Source: Plasmodium coatneyi
Lineage: Eukaryota > Apicomplexa > Aconoidasida > Haemosporida > Plasmodiidae
NCBI RefSeq assembly: GCF_001680005.1
Contig: NC_033556.1
Location: 930,001 to 994,000, forward strand
Reading direction: 5' to 3'
Length of the DNA: 64,000 nucleotides
Under the pieces are notes generated by a model. That model was not told the origin of the DNA. It ran no database searches and was given only the letters and a program-made list of their open reading frames with translations. A program made the translations under genes and the position numbers. This document shows, piece after piece, positions 43,356 to 55,398 of this stretch (position 1 is the stretch's first letter; every line of letters begins with the position of its first letter).

Positions 43356-45613
43356 CTACTCGTTCGGCGGGCGCTTCTCATTTATGCTGTCGATCTGCTT
43401 GGCCTTCGTGAACTTTTCCAACTCATTCTCCAGACCCTCCTTGCCCTGGAGGAGGAGACCCACGGGGATCCTATACCCAGGACTGCACCCCTTGAGCTGC
43501 ACAATCAATTCGTTTTCCTTGCGGAGCGTCCTAAATACTCTCATGAGACGGCCAACAGATTGGACCTTCTTCCTGAGGGCATCCGACCGTTCCTTCGAAG
43601 TTTGCGCGTCATCTGTGTGCAGGTGGGTAGGTTGCTCCGCTTGGGTATGCATCTGGTTAGTAGACCCGCCTACAGTTTCCCCCTTTTTGGATGCCCCACT
43701 ATGGAAGCAGCCATCCTTGAAAATGGCTTCCTTCTTATGGGAGGATGATGCCCCTTCCGTGGCGTTACCCTCCCCGTGATTAGCAACCCCATTTCGGAGA
43801 CTGAGTTCTTCCAGCTTCATATTATTCTCCTCGATGTAATTTATTATTTGAAGAACCTCTGTAGGAAGGACGACGTCCTTCACTGCTTCATCGGACTGGT
43901 TCACGCTGGAGTTTAAAATGCAGTAAAGCATTTCCGTAACCTTCTCACTGACGAAGGGAAGTGACCAGGTGAACAGGTTCATAAAATTCGGTAGGTGATA
44001 AGGATGGGGTGAAAAACTAAACTGTTGTATGTTGAGGGTATTGCTATCGAACTTTAGCACCGCCCCTTTGTTATTGTAGACGTCACAATAATTTGGTGCT
44101 GAAAAAATGGTGATGACGATGGGGAACCCTGTCTTTAAATTCGTCTGGTGCATTTTGTACCCCTCCAATTGTGCTTCATGGGCTCTTATAATGGAGAGTA
44201 ATCCATTTTTCTCCAAAAAGGTCGTGGCTGCGTTGTATCCAAAGAAGTAGCTGCACCCTCTAATATCGTTAGGAAAGTAGGACTCTGTCTGGATGGTGTG
44301 TTCCTCCTTATCTTCATCAATTGGGTCAGACCATAGGATGTCACAGAAGATCCCTGACCTGGGAGGTTCTTGGAATCTTGTGAAGGAGCAAATCTGATTG
44401 AGCAGTACTAACTGTGGGGATAACCCTCCGTGAACTGCAAGGAATTTTCCATTTATTACAGCCGACAAGGGGATGGTATCGAAGGATTCCATGAACGCAT
44501 AGTAAACTACCATGTCATACTTGTATTCACACTCGTCTCGGAAGTTAAAGAATGAGGTCATCTGTCTACATTCGTGATTTCCTCTTATTAGCCAAATTCT
44601 ATTGGGAAAGTTAATCTTTAGGGCGTAAAGGAGTAAGAGGACCTCTATACTGAAGGAACCTCTGTCGACATAATCCCCGAGGAAGAGGAACTGTGTTGTT
44701 TCTGGATTTCCTCCCACTTCTAGCAACTTTAGGAAGTCGTAGTATTGTCCATGTATGTCTCCCACTATGGTTATTGGGTCTTGGAGTCTGAGCAAGTTTG
44801 GCTCGTTGCTCACTATATCGATAACCTTCTTTATTATGTCTAGACAATCTTCCTTCCGGATACGCCCCTCCTTCTTCAGGTGGTCCCGCAGGGCTTTGTA
44901 GTCTGGCGGCTCGTCCGTGCCGTTCGGGTAGAGGAGCTCCAAGCTGAGGGGCTAACAAGGGGGGGAAAACGTTGACATGGGGGATAGAGTTAGCGGTGCT
45001 GATCAGGTCGGTAATAGTTTTGACCACGTCAGTGATGGTGATCAGGAATAGCTTTGCGAAGCAGCCCCACCAGGAAGCTGTACTGTGCGTTCGAACAAAA
45101 TTATTATCCAGCACGATAGGGGGAGGCGGAAGGAGGTAAACTTATGCTCGCAGCGTCCCCTCTTGCAGTCATATGAACGGGGCAGCGACTGAAATGTGCG
45201 CCCACCACAGGGACACCTTCCTTTATCTGCACCCTTTTTGGTGAAACATTTGCACGATGGCAACCACCAGCTGGGGTGCACCTGGCTAGACCGATTGATT
45301 TGTTTTACACACTAGTGTGCAAATGTTGCACGTTGAATTTTTTTTTTTTTTTTTTTTTTTTTTTTCTGAACAATCACCAATTTGGCTAGCTCGTTCGTTT
45401 GGCTTCAACACACAGTACAGCCCCCGTGAATGTTCTCCGCGCCGGCATGGAGACTTCCCACCCGTCCAGTTACATTCAGGGGTTCGAAATGGGGGTTGCC
45501 CTCCTATTCGCAGGCGACGTAGAGGTCCAGCGTAATGCAACTGTTACCTTGGCTGGTGGGGGTTCCACGTCTTTCACTTGTCTATCGTTCTTAGGATTTG
45601 GTAGAGGTTCCAT
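43356..45613 (-). CDS. Calcineurin A, serine/threonine phosphatase 2B catalytic subunit
   Basis: Ca2+/calmodulin-dependent phosphatase required for host-cell attachment/invasion in Plasmodium. Two exons, complement(43356..44951, 45548..45613), 553 residues. The 22-codon first exon (MEPLPNPKNDRQVKDVEPPP, ending AK) was found upstream of a 596-bp intron; AAG|GTAACA joins TTAG|CCC in phase 0 to give PLSLELLYPNG. Metallophosphatase motifs: GDIHGQ (about 85), GDYVDRG (about 111) and RGNHE (about 145). LRAHEAQ and SAPNYCDVYNNKGA are intact. HPYHLPNFMNLFTWSLPFVSEKV is the calcineurin-B-binding helix region, and KKVQSVGRLMRVFRTLRKE (about 480) the calmodulin-binding segment. The tail DSINEKRPPNE matches the end of the autoinhibitory region. 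The extra about 70 residues before the CaM site are low complexity. The intron holds a T run at about 45339-45365. Confidence 0.97.
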
Positions 45614-47475
45614 TTGTGCAAAATTGAGGGTTCCTTTTTTTTTTTTTTTTTTTTTTTTTTCTTCTCCTTATTGAATTCTGCAGGGGTAAATAATCCTGAC
45701 AGTTTTTTTACTTAAACACACCAATTTGGAAATTTAAAATTACATAAAAAAGTGAGGCATCATATTGACATAGGGCGTAAATGGGTAAAAAGGAAAAAAA
45801 AAAAAAAAAAAAAAATTATAAGGGGATGATGCGGCGGATGAACAGGGGGGGTGAAGAGTAAGACGTACGAATGACATTTGAAGCTACTAAACAAATGGGG
45901 AAAGGGGAAAAAGAAAACTTTTGAATTCGGTAAGCATAGAAATGTGGGCATTAAAAATGCATGTGCGTTTTCTGTTCGTTTGTTATGTTTATTTTTTCGT
46001 TTCTTTCTTTTTTTTTTTTTTTTTCTTTTTTGTGTGTTTTTTTCGTTTTTTTATTTTTCATTTTTTATTTTTTATTTTTTTTTGTGTGTTTTTTTTTTTT
46101 TTTTTTTTTTTTTCTGTGGTGTGTAAGATGGGTTCCTTCTGTTTTGTTTTGCTTTGCCCTGCTTTTCTGCATTTTTTTTTTGTTTTCCAACTTTGGGGAA
46201 GTGACTATATCTGAGGGTGAAGATGTGGCGGAAGGGTTCGCGGCGTTTGTGGGTCCCCCTACTGGGCACAAATTTTCTTGGGAAGGAAAAGAACGGGGGA
46301 GTTCTTCAGGAGGGAAGTTGCCCCACGCGTATATGCGGCACATGTGAACCAGCGCATTTGTGAATATATGGACATGCCACCTACACACACGTGTGGTGGG
46401 TGTGCCTGCCGTGAGGGGTGAAATTGGAACGAAAGGCGACTGTATTACTCATGTTTCGACGTGGGGAAGAGCCTGCTCCAAGTGTGAACAATTTTTCGCT
46501 GAGGGTTGGCAAAGGTGTGTACCTTCGCAAAGGAGTACCATCACCGCGGTGAAGCAACACCCGTTTTGCCAACCACCACTTGCGTGTGTTTACCCCTTCA
46601 GTATGAACACATCCCCCAGTTGTGGAAAAAAAAAAAAAAAAAAAATGGAGATAAAATAGGAGGAAGACTCCTTTTGTTTGAGGGATCGAAATGGTGGATC
46701 GAGCTACACTTCACATCGGAACAGATGAATTTTTTGGGGGAATCCTTACCATGTTGCCACTTTTTCATTTTTTTGAAATTCCCCCACGTACACCCGGTGA
46801 ATGTTTGTTGATGGGACAGTGGTAATACCCGTTTGGCGAAAGGTGCGAATGCAGAAAGGCATTCGGGCGGGATGGACATAAGATTGGTGTTACCATCCGG
46901 ACGAGTGTGTCCCTCCGACTAGGCAGACTTTCACGTGAGGGAGTAGATGCCCCATGGGGGATTTACCTTACCATATAATGGGGGAGGCGTCAGCATGGCA
47001 CAGACGTTTCAAAATGTGATGAGGTGATATCGTCCAAGTGGGGAAGAGGAAGGACGATCCATCGAAGGGTTACACCATTCAGTTGGGGAACGAGTAGCAA
47101 GTAGGTTCATTCCTCCAAGAGGTCGACCTCTCATTTAAAAAAAAAAAAAAAAAGTTCGAAATTGAGACACAAGTCTAACTTGGGAACAGATGTTCATATG
47201 GAAATGAGTAATGGGTGGATCCATTTTTGTCCCATATTTTTTGGACAAGTGTATGTACGTCCATGTGACCTCTGCACGAATACAACCCCGCGGAGCTACA
47301 TGGTGGTGGTTATAAGTTAGCTCTGCATGCACATACTTTTTATTTTTGTTAGGTTTTTTTCGAGGCCCCTAATTAGTTGCATTGCTTGGGGGTCCCTCAG
47401 GAAGGAAAAAAACTGCACAACGGTGATGTGGGGGGGGAAAAAAGGTCATGCGGTGCGTGTAGGGGTGGAAGTGTA
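45614..47475. other. Intergenic, 1.9 kb
   Basis: Upstream of calcineurin A and downstream of the coiled-coil gene. It has A/T tracts at about 45637-45660, 45797-45815, 46007-46024, 46098-46113, 46626-46645 and 47137-47153. Possible extra 3' exons of the coiled-coil gene could hide here, but none was convincing. Confidence 0.5.
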
Positions 47476-48789
47476 TCACGTGTTGCTCTTTTTTTTTTCC
47501 TGTATATGTGCGCCTACCCCCTGGTCAAACGAATCCGAATGGGTATTATACCCCCCCTCAGGCGGAGGACAAATCCGAGTCGACATGTCTCTGCAAAAAT
47601 GAGTGAAGGAGTACACGCATTCTTCCAACTCACTTAAGTGAAAAAAGAACAGACGTGTATTCTTGGTCCCTTTTGTGGCCACGTCGCAGCTCTGTGTCGG
47701 GTTGTATTTCTCCCTTTGTAATTCCACACACGTGAGTTCTGTTTTGTAAGGTGGGATATCTTTCTTTTGTTTCGCTTGAGCCCATTCGATGAATTGCCTA
47801 GCGAGGTCTTTGTTACACAGCGAGTTGAAGGCCTTGTCAGCGACTTGTTTTTTCAGCTGCTCAGGGTGGGCGGATGAAAGGTAGACGTGTAAAATAGTTA
47901 GGTAGATGTAGCCACGAATGGAAGGATACACTTTTCAGTGCTACCTCGTAAAGGTGCTGAAACAGCAACTGGCGCTCCTCCCGGTGCGAAGCAACCGACT
48001 GGCTCATTTTCATTTGGAGCTGCAGGATCAGGTCCGTCTTCTTCAAAATTTCCTCGAGGCATAAAAAGTTGGTTTGCTTGTGCTCCAGCGTATTTTTGTG
48101 TGTGTCCTGGATGAGGTCCTTCCAAAATGGGGCGATCGGTTTTTGTATATATATATATATATATATATATTTTTCTTAGTGGAGTCATCGTGTTGAATAA
48201 TGGGGAACGTAATCATTCGGTCAGCACCACCATGTAGTTATTACCTGCATGGATCCCCTTCTCGCAGCCATTCGTAGGGAGTCGAAGTTTTGGTTTGACA
48301 GTGCGGTGTGGTTGTCCTGGGGTTCCCCCATGGATTGTTCTTCGTCCACTCCGTCATTTTTATTCGAATGTGACTCTCCATTCACTTCGTGGCTGCTTGG
48401 GTAGGCTTCTACATCTACTTGAACTTCCCCACGAGCAGACGCTTCGGTGTAGTTTCCTCGGGAGCGAACTGAATTTCCCGCTTCTGCGCGCAAGTGGGAA
48501 GAAAAGGTTGGATAGTTACAATGGTAGGTGGTTTCACAAACGCGCAGTTACAACATTGAACTCCGCGCCACGCCGACTGACCCGTACGGGAGTCCAACTC
48601 CAGGATGTTGTCGTAAATTTTGGAGCTTATTTCCGGGGCCTCCGAGAAGGTGGGCAAATTAGTGGCCCCTTCATTTTCCATTTCGTGCGTCTGCAATTTG
48701 GCTACACTGTTCTGCCGCAACGGGGCAAATTCGCCTGACTCGTTCAGGGAAAAGTTGCCCTTTTTAAATAGTTTTTTTTTTTTTTTCAT
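47476..48789 (-). CDS. Unknown coiled-coil protein, four exons, 3' end uncertain
   Basis: I do not recognise this protein. Best model: complement(47476..47856, 47945..48106, 48245..48483, 48582..48789), 329 residues. Phases close, but the exon 3 acceptor could be 12 bases earlier (48118) and exon 1 may use an alternative donor. The start is MKKKKKLFKKGNFSLNESGE at 48789, and exon 2 is acidic and disordered. Exons 3-4 encode an alpha-helical, heptad-rich region (HKNTLEHKQTNFLCLEEILK, then LQMKMSQSVASHREERQLLF and ELKKQVADKAFNSLCNKDLA) ending ARQFIEWAQAKQKKD. The frame after about 47640 looks less constrained. A TTAA|GTGAGT site there may be a donor to a further exon. The intron before exon 3 contains an (AT)12 run (48146-48170). 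Genuine gene likely; boundaries moderate. Confidence 0.55.
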
Positions 48790-49135
48790 AATCGGTCAGG
48801 TAAATGTGCAACAAAAATGAACTTTTTGCCTGAACGGTTCAGGTAAAAATGTGTGGCTAGTTAAGTGTGTGCATGGAATGGTTTTAACGGGAGAATGTTT
48901 CTTCTTGTGCGCACAAGGGTGTAGACAAGTCTGCAACAGTTTGGACAGCTTCGAAAAGGGAAATGGATACGGATGTGTATATAAACATGGCTCTTTCGCG
49001 CGATCTGAGAGAGGGAAAATGCCGCTATGGGGATAGCCAAGTGGGGAAAAATCAACATGGTTGGAAATTGACGCTAGAAAAAATTAAATGAAAAGGATGT
49101 TATGGTGAACAGTTGCACGCACAAGTACCTGTTAT
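48790..49135. other. Short intergenic gap
   Basis: 346 bp between the coiled-coil gene start and the ACbeta stop, both minus strand. It includes a palindromic CCTGAACGGTTCAGG at about 48829-48843. No gene seen. Confidence 0.55.
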
Positions 49136-52100
49136 CTACTCGTCCAAGTACTTTTTGTATATTTTTTGGATGTATTTTTTTTCTTCGTTCTCCAGCAGAT
49201 CGTTCAGCACCTGTGGGGGGATACACACGCGGGGAAAAAAAAAAAAAAAAATGTGCACATGTGTAGGAGTACATGTATGTACTGCGATGCATACACATTT
49301 GGGGAGGAGCTACAGGGGAACACCACCACCCCTGTTGTGTGCATTTTCCACTCTTCTGCCAAATGGATCAATGGAGGATTCGGGGGGTAATCCCCCTCCA
49401 TCCTTGCACCCCCTCAGGCAATTTGATTTCATTGTGTTGCTCCTCCTTTGTTACCTTCTTGAGCGAGAAATTCATTATGCAGAAGAACAATGCCTCGTCT
49501 GGGATGGCGGAGTTCCTTCTGAACACCGAATGGTGCTTTTGCCTCCTGGCAGTGACGTCATTTATAAGGTTGTAGATATCCCTGTAGACAAAATTGATGT
49601 TGTGTATGGAGTTCACATCTTCCGTTTGGATTTGGTTCGCTCCGTTGTCTTCACACACTTGGAAGACGCTCTTCCTGATGAGCTCCTTAATTATTCTTTT
49701 CAACTCGGATCGAGAAATGTATCTGGGGAATATGCACTCCATTTTTTTTATGTTAAATTTTTGCTTGAAGAAGGAACATAGCTTGGCCAGCAGCAGTTCC
49801 TCCTGGTTAAGGCTATCGATCAGGGACATGCAGTGGGCCGTCTGACAGAAACGGTGTTTCAAATGGGCATAAAAGGTGGATAGGTGGATAGGTGGATGTT
49901 CCCTTGGAGGGTAGACATGTAAAGGATTTCACAGATATACATACGAGCAACTTTGTGAGGAATGCATCCGGAGAGGCTTTCACAGATGTCCGTTTGGGGG
50001 GACACCCTTGGAGGGCCAGACCCACTTACCAGACGTGGAACGAGGGGAGCCAAGTTCAAGTCGCGCACTACTTTTATCCTGTACTTGCACCGATTTTGGT
50101 GAGTCACGTTTGGATTATCCTTTTCCCTTGAAGGTGGGCCACTGAGGGGGGGTCCCGATTGGAAGAGAGTTGTTCATCTTGGCTGTCGTTGCCACTATAA
50201 TTACTTCCGTTATGATCACTGCCCGTGTCGTCACAGAACTGGAAGTTTCTGAACCCATTCTGGTGAGTAATGATCTGCTTGGTTGCTTCATTGATGTAGG
50301 TGTACGAAGTGGGATCGTTTACGCTGGTTGAGTCTGCGTTGGTGGTGCTACCCACAGGGGAGAAATGCTCCTTGTGGAGGGGGCCCTTCCCCGGGTTCGA
50401 AGGGAATCCACTGTTTTGTGAATGTTCTTCTGTGGCGCTGAACCCAATTGAGGTCTCCCCCTGGTTGGGCGCTTTGCCGACAGGTTCAGTCTCCTTAAAC
50501 CGGCATGCATATCTGTATAGCTTAATGTACTTCTTTGTTAGCAAGTAGAAGAGAGTGTACTGGACAAACTTGGGGATCCCGAAGCATGTCTTGTAGAGGT
50601 AATCGACTAGCTCCTTGTTTAGCTCGTCCTTCTTCACACGTAAACATAGACCCACAAAATCACATAACCTTTCTCTGTTTAATTCCTCCAGTTTTAAGTA
50701 TCCGTTGCATTGTTGCGCACATTTTTTTATTTCCTGTATGGCTCTTATTTTTATGGCGTCGTTTTTCATACCATTAACGAAGAGGAAGATTAGTGGTTTG
50801 TGTTTTCCTTTGAAGACGGGGTCACACAGGGGGGACTTCTTCCCCTGCGTGGAGTACAGCGTCCTCCTCGTTAGTTGCTTCTCTACAAGTGCAACTTCAC
50901 CTGTATCATATGCAACTGTTTTAGTTAGTACACCCATTGGACTGTTGCCTGCCTCCCCCTGGATGGGATCTCTACCCTCAGATCGCTCCCTCATTTTCTG
51001 CTCAGCCACGTATAGAAGTATGTTGTCGTTTATGTCTGGGAACAGCGTTTTGTAGAACCTTCTGTTTAGTCCTTGGGTTTTTTTGGCCCGCTCTTCTCTG
51101 AACATCTGCGCTATGTTAATGTCGCCCAGGTTGGCTGACTTGTTTATGTGTCTTTGTCCCTCCGAAGGGGTAGTATCTTCGTGGGCATTATCACCACAAT
51201 CGGTGTGGAAATCACTATGCATGTGGTCTCTGCTTTCAGGTTCCCCCTCGCTGTTACGTGAAGATGGTGTCCTGTTCTGTTCCTCATGGGAGGATTGTTT
51301 TCCACCTTGTGTGTGCGTACTACCGGAGGAGCGGTCTCCCTGAACCCAATCGGCGCTGTCACTCGGGGTGACTAAACCGGGGTCATCACTCCCTTCACAG
51401 AGGTGGCCACCTCCCAAATGGGTAACTCCCTTGCAGTAGTTACACCCCCTGCAGTGGTTCCTCCTCCAGTGTTTGACCCCCCTCTGTATGCTTTTCAAAA
51501 TTTTGCCTCTCTTATACATGGCAAGCTTAGCAATATTCTTGCAGATCCCCAAGGCGCTTTCATCCCCCATGACGTTTAGGGAGGTTCCCGCTCGGTAGTT
51601 AAAGACGATGAATGTGTACTCATGGAGGGTGAAGTAATAAAGCATGGAACTGATGATCCCAATTCGGTTATCCTTGGCGTCTGTCTTGAATAGGGGGTAT
51701 GCTTCCGCGATTGGGTAACTCCCAGGGGGGGGGCCACGGTTACAAATGTAACCGTCGGTATGACCATCCGTTTGGGCAACTATCTGAGGGGGAGATTGAG
51801 TTTCCGCCTTGTTGCCCGGGTGAGGAAACGCTGCATTGCGGCGCCCTCTCTCCCGCGTGGACCTACTGAAGAAGTGATCGATGGTGGTTAGGATCCGCCT
51901 GCACAATTTGCCCTTTTGTTTATTCCTCCTGGTCGATTGTTTGGATCTGTCCTTCCGGTCACTGCCGCTGGAAGAGTCATTGTTTTTTTTTTTTTTTTTT
52001 TTTTTTTTTTTCTTTTTAGATCTGCCTTTCCCCTGTTGTGGCGCATCCGCACCGGTGAGTTCATCAGTGGGGTCCCCCGTCCCTACATCTGTGTCTTTTT

Positions 52101-55100
52101 CAGTGGATTGTTGCGTCGAGAGAAGCGCTTCTCCCATCCGCTTCGAACGAAGTGTTGTCTTCTCCTTCTTACTTGGCTGTCCCAAATAGGGGACGACTAA
52201 ATCGTCCACAACGCTCGACATGCACTTAAAAAACCAGTGATATGAAGGGTAGGTGATTTCGCGAAGCAAGTTGTAGTTGTCTTCACATCTAATTAAAGTG
52301 TTTGCCTTCCTCATCTTGCAGGCACTCCATAGCTGGAGCATATCGTTGCATAGCATTTTCCATGGAAGCAACGGGTTCGTTACATTGATGTATAAAGAGT
52401 GAGGCATGTTACTTATCCTGAACGTTTTGAAATTACTTAGTTTTCTCGACATGAGAGTGATTAATTCGAAGATACCTAGATGTTCGTTGCCCTGGAGGAA
52501 GAGCACTCCCCCTGTGTTATACAGTTGGGTGAAGTCGCAGTAGAGGGGGTCGTAATATTCGTGCAGGAGGAGTGGGCCTGTGTGGGTGTTGTAGTCCAGG
52601 GGGGTGGTGGTCTTCAGTTGGTTGTATGGGTCGACCCGGTAGGTAACTTCCCTGACGGCCTGCCAAGTGGTGTCATCCCCCCCCTCACACTGCTTCAAGT
52701 AGTAGAGGCAGTCCTTCTTCCCCAGCAGCTGCTTGATCCTGCGGCGGAATGTGCGTTCGTAGTAGCGAAGGAGGTAATTCCTGTTTAAGAAGGAGAAGTC
52801 GGTGACTTCGTCGACCTCCGTATTTTCGGTCATATCAGCGGTTTTGGTAGCATCTGCGGCATCTGTGACGGTGTGGCCTTCACGCTGTGCACCCAGGCTG
52901 CTTCCCCGTTTCGTACACTTATCACTTCCGCTGCCCCGTTGTGTGCATCTGTCACTTCCGCTTTCTCTGTGGGTACATCTATCACTTACACTCCCCCGTT
53001 GTGTATACCTATCACTTCTGCTTTCTCTGTGTGTTCTCTTATCAATATCGCTCCCCCGTGGTGTTTTCTTGTCGATTCCCTTTTGCGTCTCCCCGTCTTC
53101 GACGACCTCCTCTACACCAGCCTGCAACTCCTCATCCGTGAAGTAACCATGGGCGCCCCCCTGTTCCAAGCCGAACTCAGGAGACCTCCTATTGATTGTC
53201 CCAATTGGGGAGTAGATTCTAATGAGTTTGTTCTTCCCCTTTACTTTAATGGAGATGAGTTTCTGAAAAGAAATAAAATGCTTACAACCGTTAAACGTAT
53301 TTTCATCGACGTAAATTTCTTTGTTCCCAGCTTTGCAACAAAGTCTTGCAGCTACATTAACTGAATCCCCAAGTGCAGTGTACTCTTTCCTAATCTTGTT
53401 CCCGATGATCCCACACCATATTCTACCAGTGGATATACCGATACTTCCATTTAACTTAAGAGACTTCAGTGCATCAATCAGACGGAAGCAAGTAAGTAGA
53501 GCTCTCACAGAGTCATCACAGTGGTACAAAGGGGGTAGACCAAACATAATAAGGATAAGAATCCCCTTATCGTCGTAAATAAATTTGTTAATGGTACCCT
53601 CCATGGTAAAGACGGCCTTCTGGGTTAGCTTCATGATCCCATGAGCAGAATAAACGCCAATCATGGTAGACGTATCTATGTCCTTCACGGAAAGGAAGAT
53701 GATTGTCACCTTCCTAATTTCGTTCACAAAAACGTTACAACCGGTGGATATTTTTCGATACACTATATCGGGGATGAAGCTTTTCAGGAGGAAGCAGAAG
53801 TGTTCGTGTGCCAGGGGGGTCTCCTTCAGGTCGTACCTGCTTGCTCTGCGTGTTCCCCACGTGTCAAGCGGTTGTGTGGAGACTTCTCTAGATGCATTTT
53901 TGGACATTTCTCTAGATACATTTTTGGAGACTTCTTTAGACCCCTCCCTGGACACTTCTTTAGATACATTTTTGGAGAGCTCCCCCGTTGGGACCTCCCA
54001 CTCGTCCTCCTCCTCGTACTCCCTCTTCAGCTCCCTCATGTCTATCTCCTCCTTCATCCTTTCAAAAAGGAAGAACTTCTTCTTCGGCGTTTCCTTCACA
54101 ACAATTTTTTCCTTCACCTTTTCGTAGAACCTGTGAGATATGACGCTCTCCCCATTTCTGGCCAGCGATTCAGCCACCCCTATTTCTTCTAAAGGTTTTC
54201 CAGACAGAAGGTAGTCTCTCTTGTTTAGTACATTCCCCAGTTGGAGGAAGGACACTTTCCCGTAGGTTATTGCTATGTGAACCTTCAGGTATTTATTTTC
54301 TATCGGGGTTGGAAACTTGTTCAGTAGTTTGTGTATGTCTACACAGCATCCCAAAGCCAGGAGACATATTTTCCTAACGTTTCTCTCCTTCTGGTTTGGT
54401 TTCCTTGTTCCGTCTCTTCTATCTCCGTTGGGGGGGGCGGTGTCGGAGGGGTAGTAGTCGGAGTTGTCTTTCGATTGGGTCTGATCACCCGTAACGATGG
54501 ATGTGGGGGGGAATTCGGTTGCCTCTGGTGGATTGGTTCTACTGTCCGGTTTGGCCCCGTTGGGTGACTCTTTCATGTTAGATGTGGCGCCCCCCCTGTG
54601 ACCCCGCCGCAAAGGCCAAATGACCAGCACGGCGTCACCACTGAATTTAATTATGTCCCCACCCCAACAGTCGATAATTTTTATGAGGATGTTAAAAAAC
54701 TTGTTCAGGCAGTTTCCGAGCAGCTCCGTGCCGTTGATTCGCTTGTCCAGCTGCTCTGCCAGGTTGGAGAAGCCGCTGGCGTCGCAGAAGAACTGAGGGG
54801 AGGAGGTGGAAAAGGAAGTGAATAAAAATGGCCATTACACGTGTCACTCTGTTGGCCTTGATTGGCCTCTCTCTCATTGCGCTGTTTCCGCGCCGCTTCC
54901 GCGTCATTTCTGTGCCCACCACAACAGCATCGAACTTCTGGATCACAAGTTTAGAGAAAAACTTGTTGGGGTCATCACATCGGCTGTAAACCTTCAGGAG
55001 AATTTTTGGGAAGAAGGACCTGAAGGTCGAGAGGTTCTGTGCCTCCTTCACCCAGCTGCTGTAAGCCTTCCTGTCTTCCTCACGCAGGGACTTCTTCTGA

Positions 55101-55398
55101 AGTTCGTTCTCAATTATGCGCTCGCATTTTATGCTGAACCAACGCCAGTCGGAGGTGTAGTTGTTCTGCAGGGTGGGAATAAGAACGTTCACGAACGTGT
55201 TGTGGTTAGCACTTCCGGTTACAAAAACGCCCCGCTTGGACACACCCGATGCGGAGCTGCTCTGCAGGCTACGTTGCGGTGCACCCCCTGGATTGGATAA
55301 CCTACCTTGTAATCCCTGGCAACTTTGGTGAGCGCCTCGTGGTCCGTCCGCCGCACTTCATGCGACTTCAGATACTCACTGAAAATATTTTTTATCAT
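49136..55398 (-). CDS. Adenylyl cyclase beta (soluble, sAC/ADCY10-type)
   Basis: Makes cAMP from ATP; in Plasmodium ACbeta supplies the cAMP/PKA signal for merozoite invasion. Six-exon model: complement(49136..49210, 49455..49841, 50030..50141, 50255..54792, 54920..55165, 55306..55398), about 1816 residues. The first exon, MIKNIFSEYLKSHEVRRTDH..., is a LisH-like helix. C1 begins FFCDASGFSNLAEQLDKR (metal Asp) and continues IKFSGDAVLVIWPLRR (second Asp). C2 (about 465-640) has GISTGRIWCGIIGNKIRKEY then ALGDSVNVAARL. A degenerate P-loop-like GNEHLGI lies near 877, as in the ATPase part of sAC. Exons 4-6 extend the protein beyond a stop at 50104, ending KKYIQKIYKKYLDE. The exon 3 donor (GG|GTTCAG) is the weakest site; phase and the CCCTCAG acceptor support it. 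A 29-base T run on the plus strand (51983-52011) encodes poly-Lys. Two imperfect repeat blocks lie at about 52870-53070 and 53880-53970. Confidence 0.92.
51983..52011. repeat. 29-base homopolymer inside the ACbeta coding region
   Basis: T run on the plus strand, A run in the coding strand, encoding a Lys block within a basic linker between RSKKKK and NNDSSSG. In frame with both flanks. Confidence 0.85.

Noticed and set aside
45042..45281. Minus-strand frame considered as the first exon of calcineurin A
   Set aside because: The true first exon was recognised at 45548-45613 from its EPLPNPKNDRQVK sequence and phase-0 splice; this frame is intronic.
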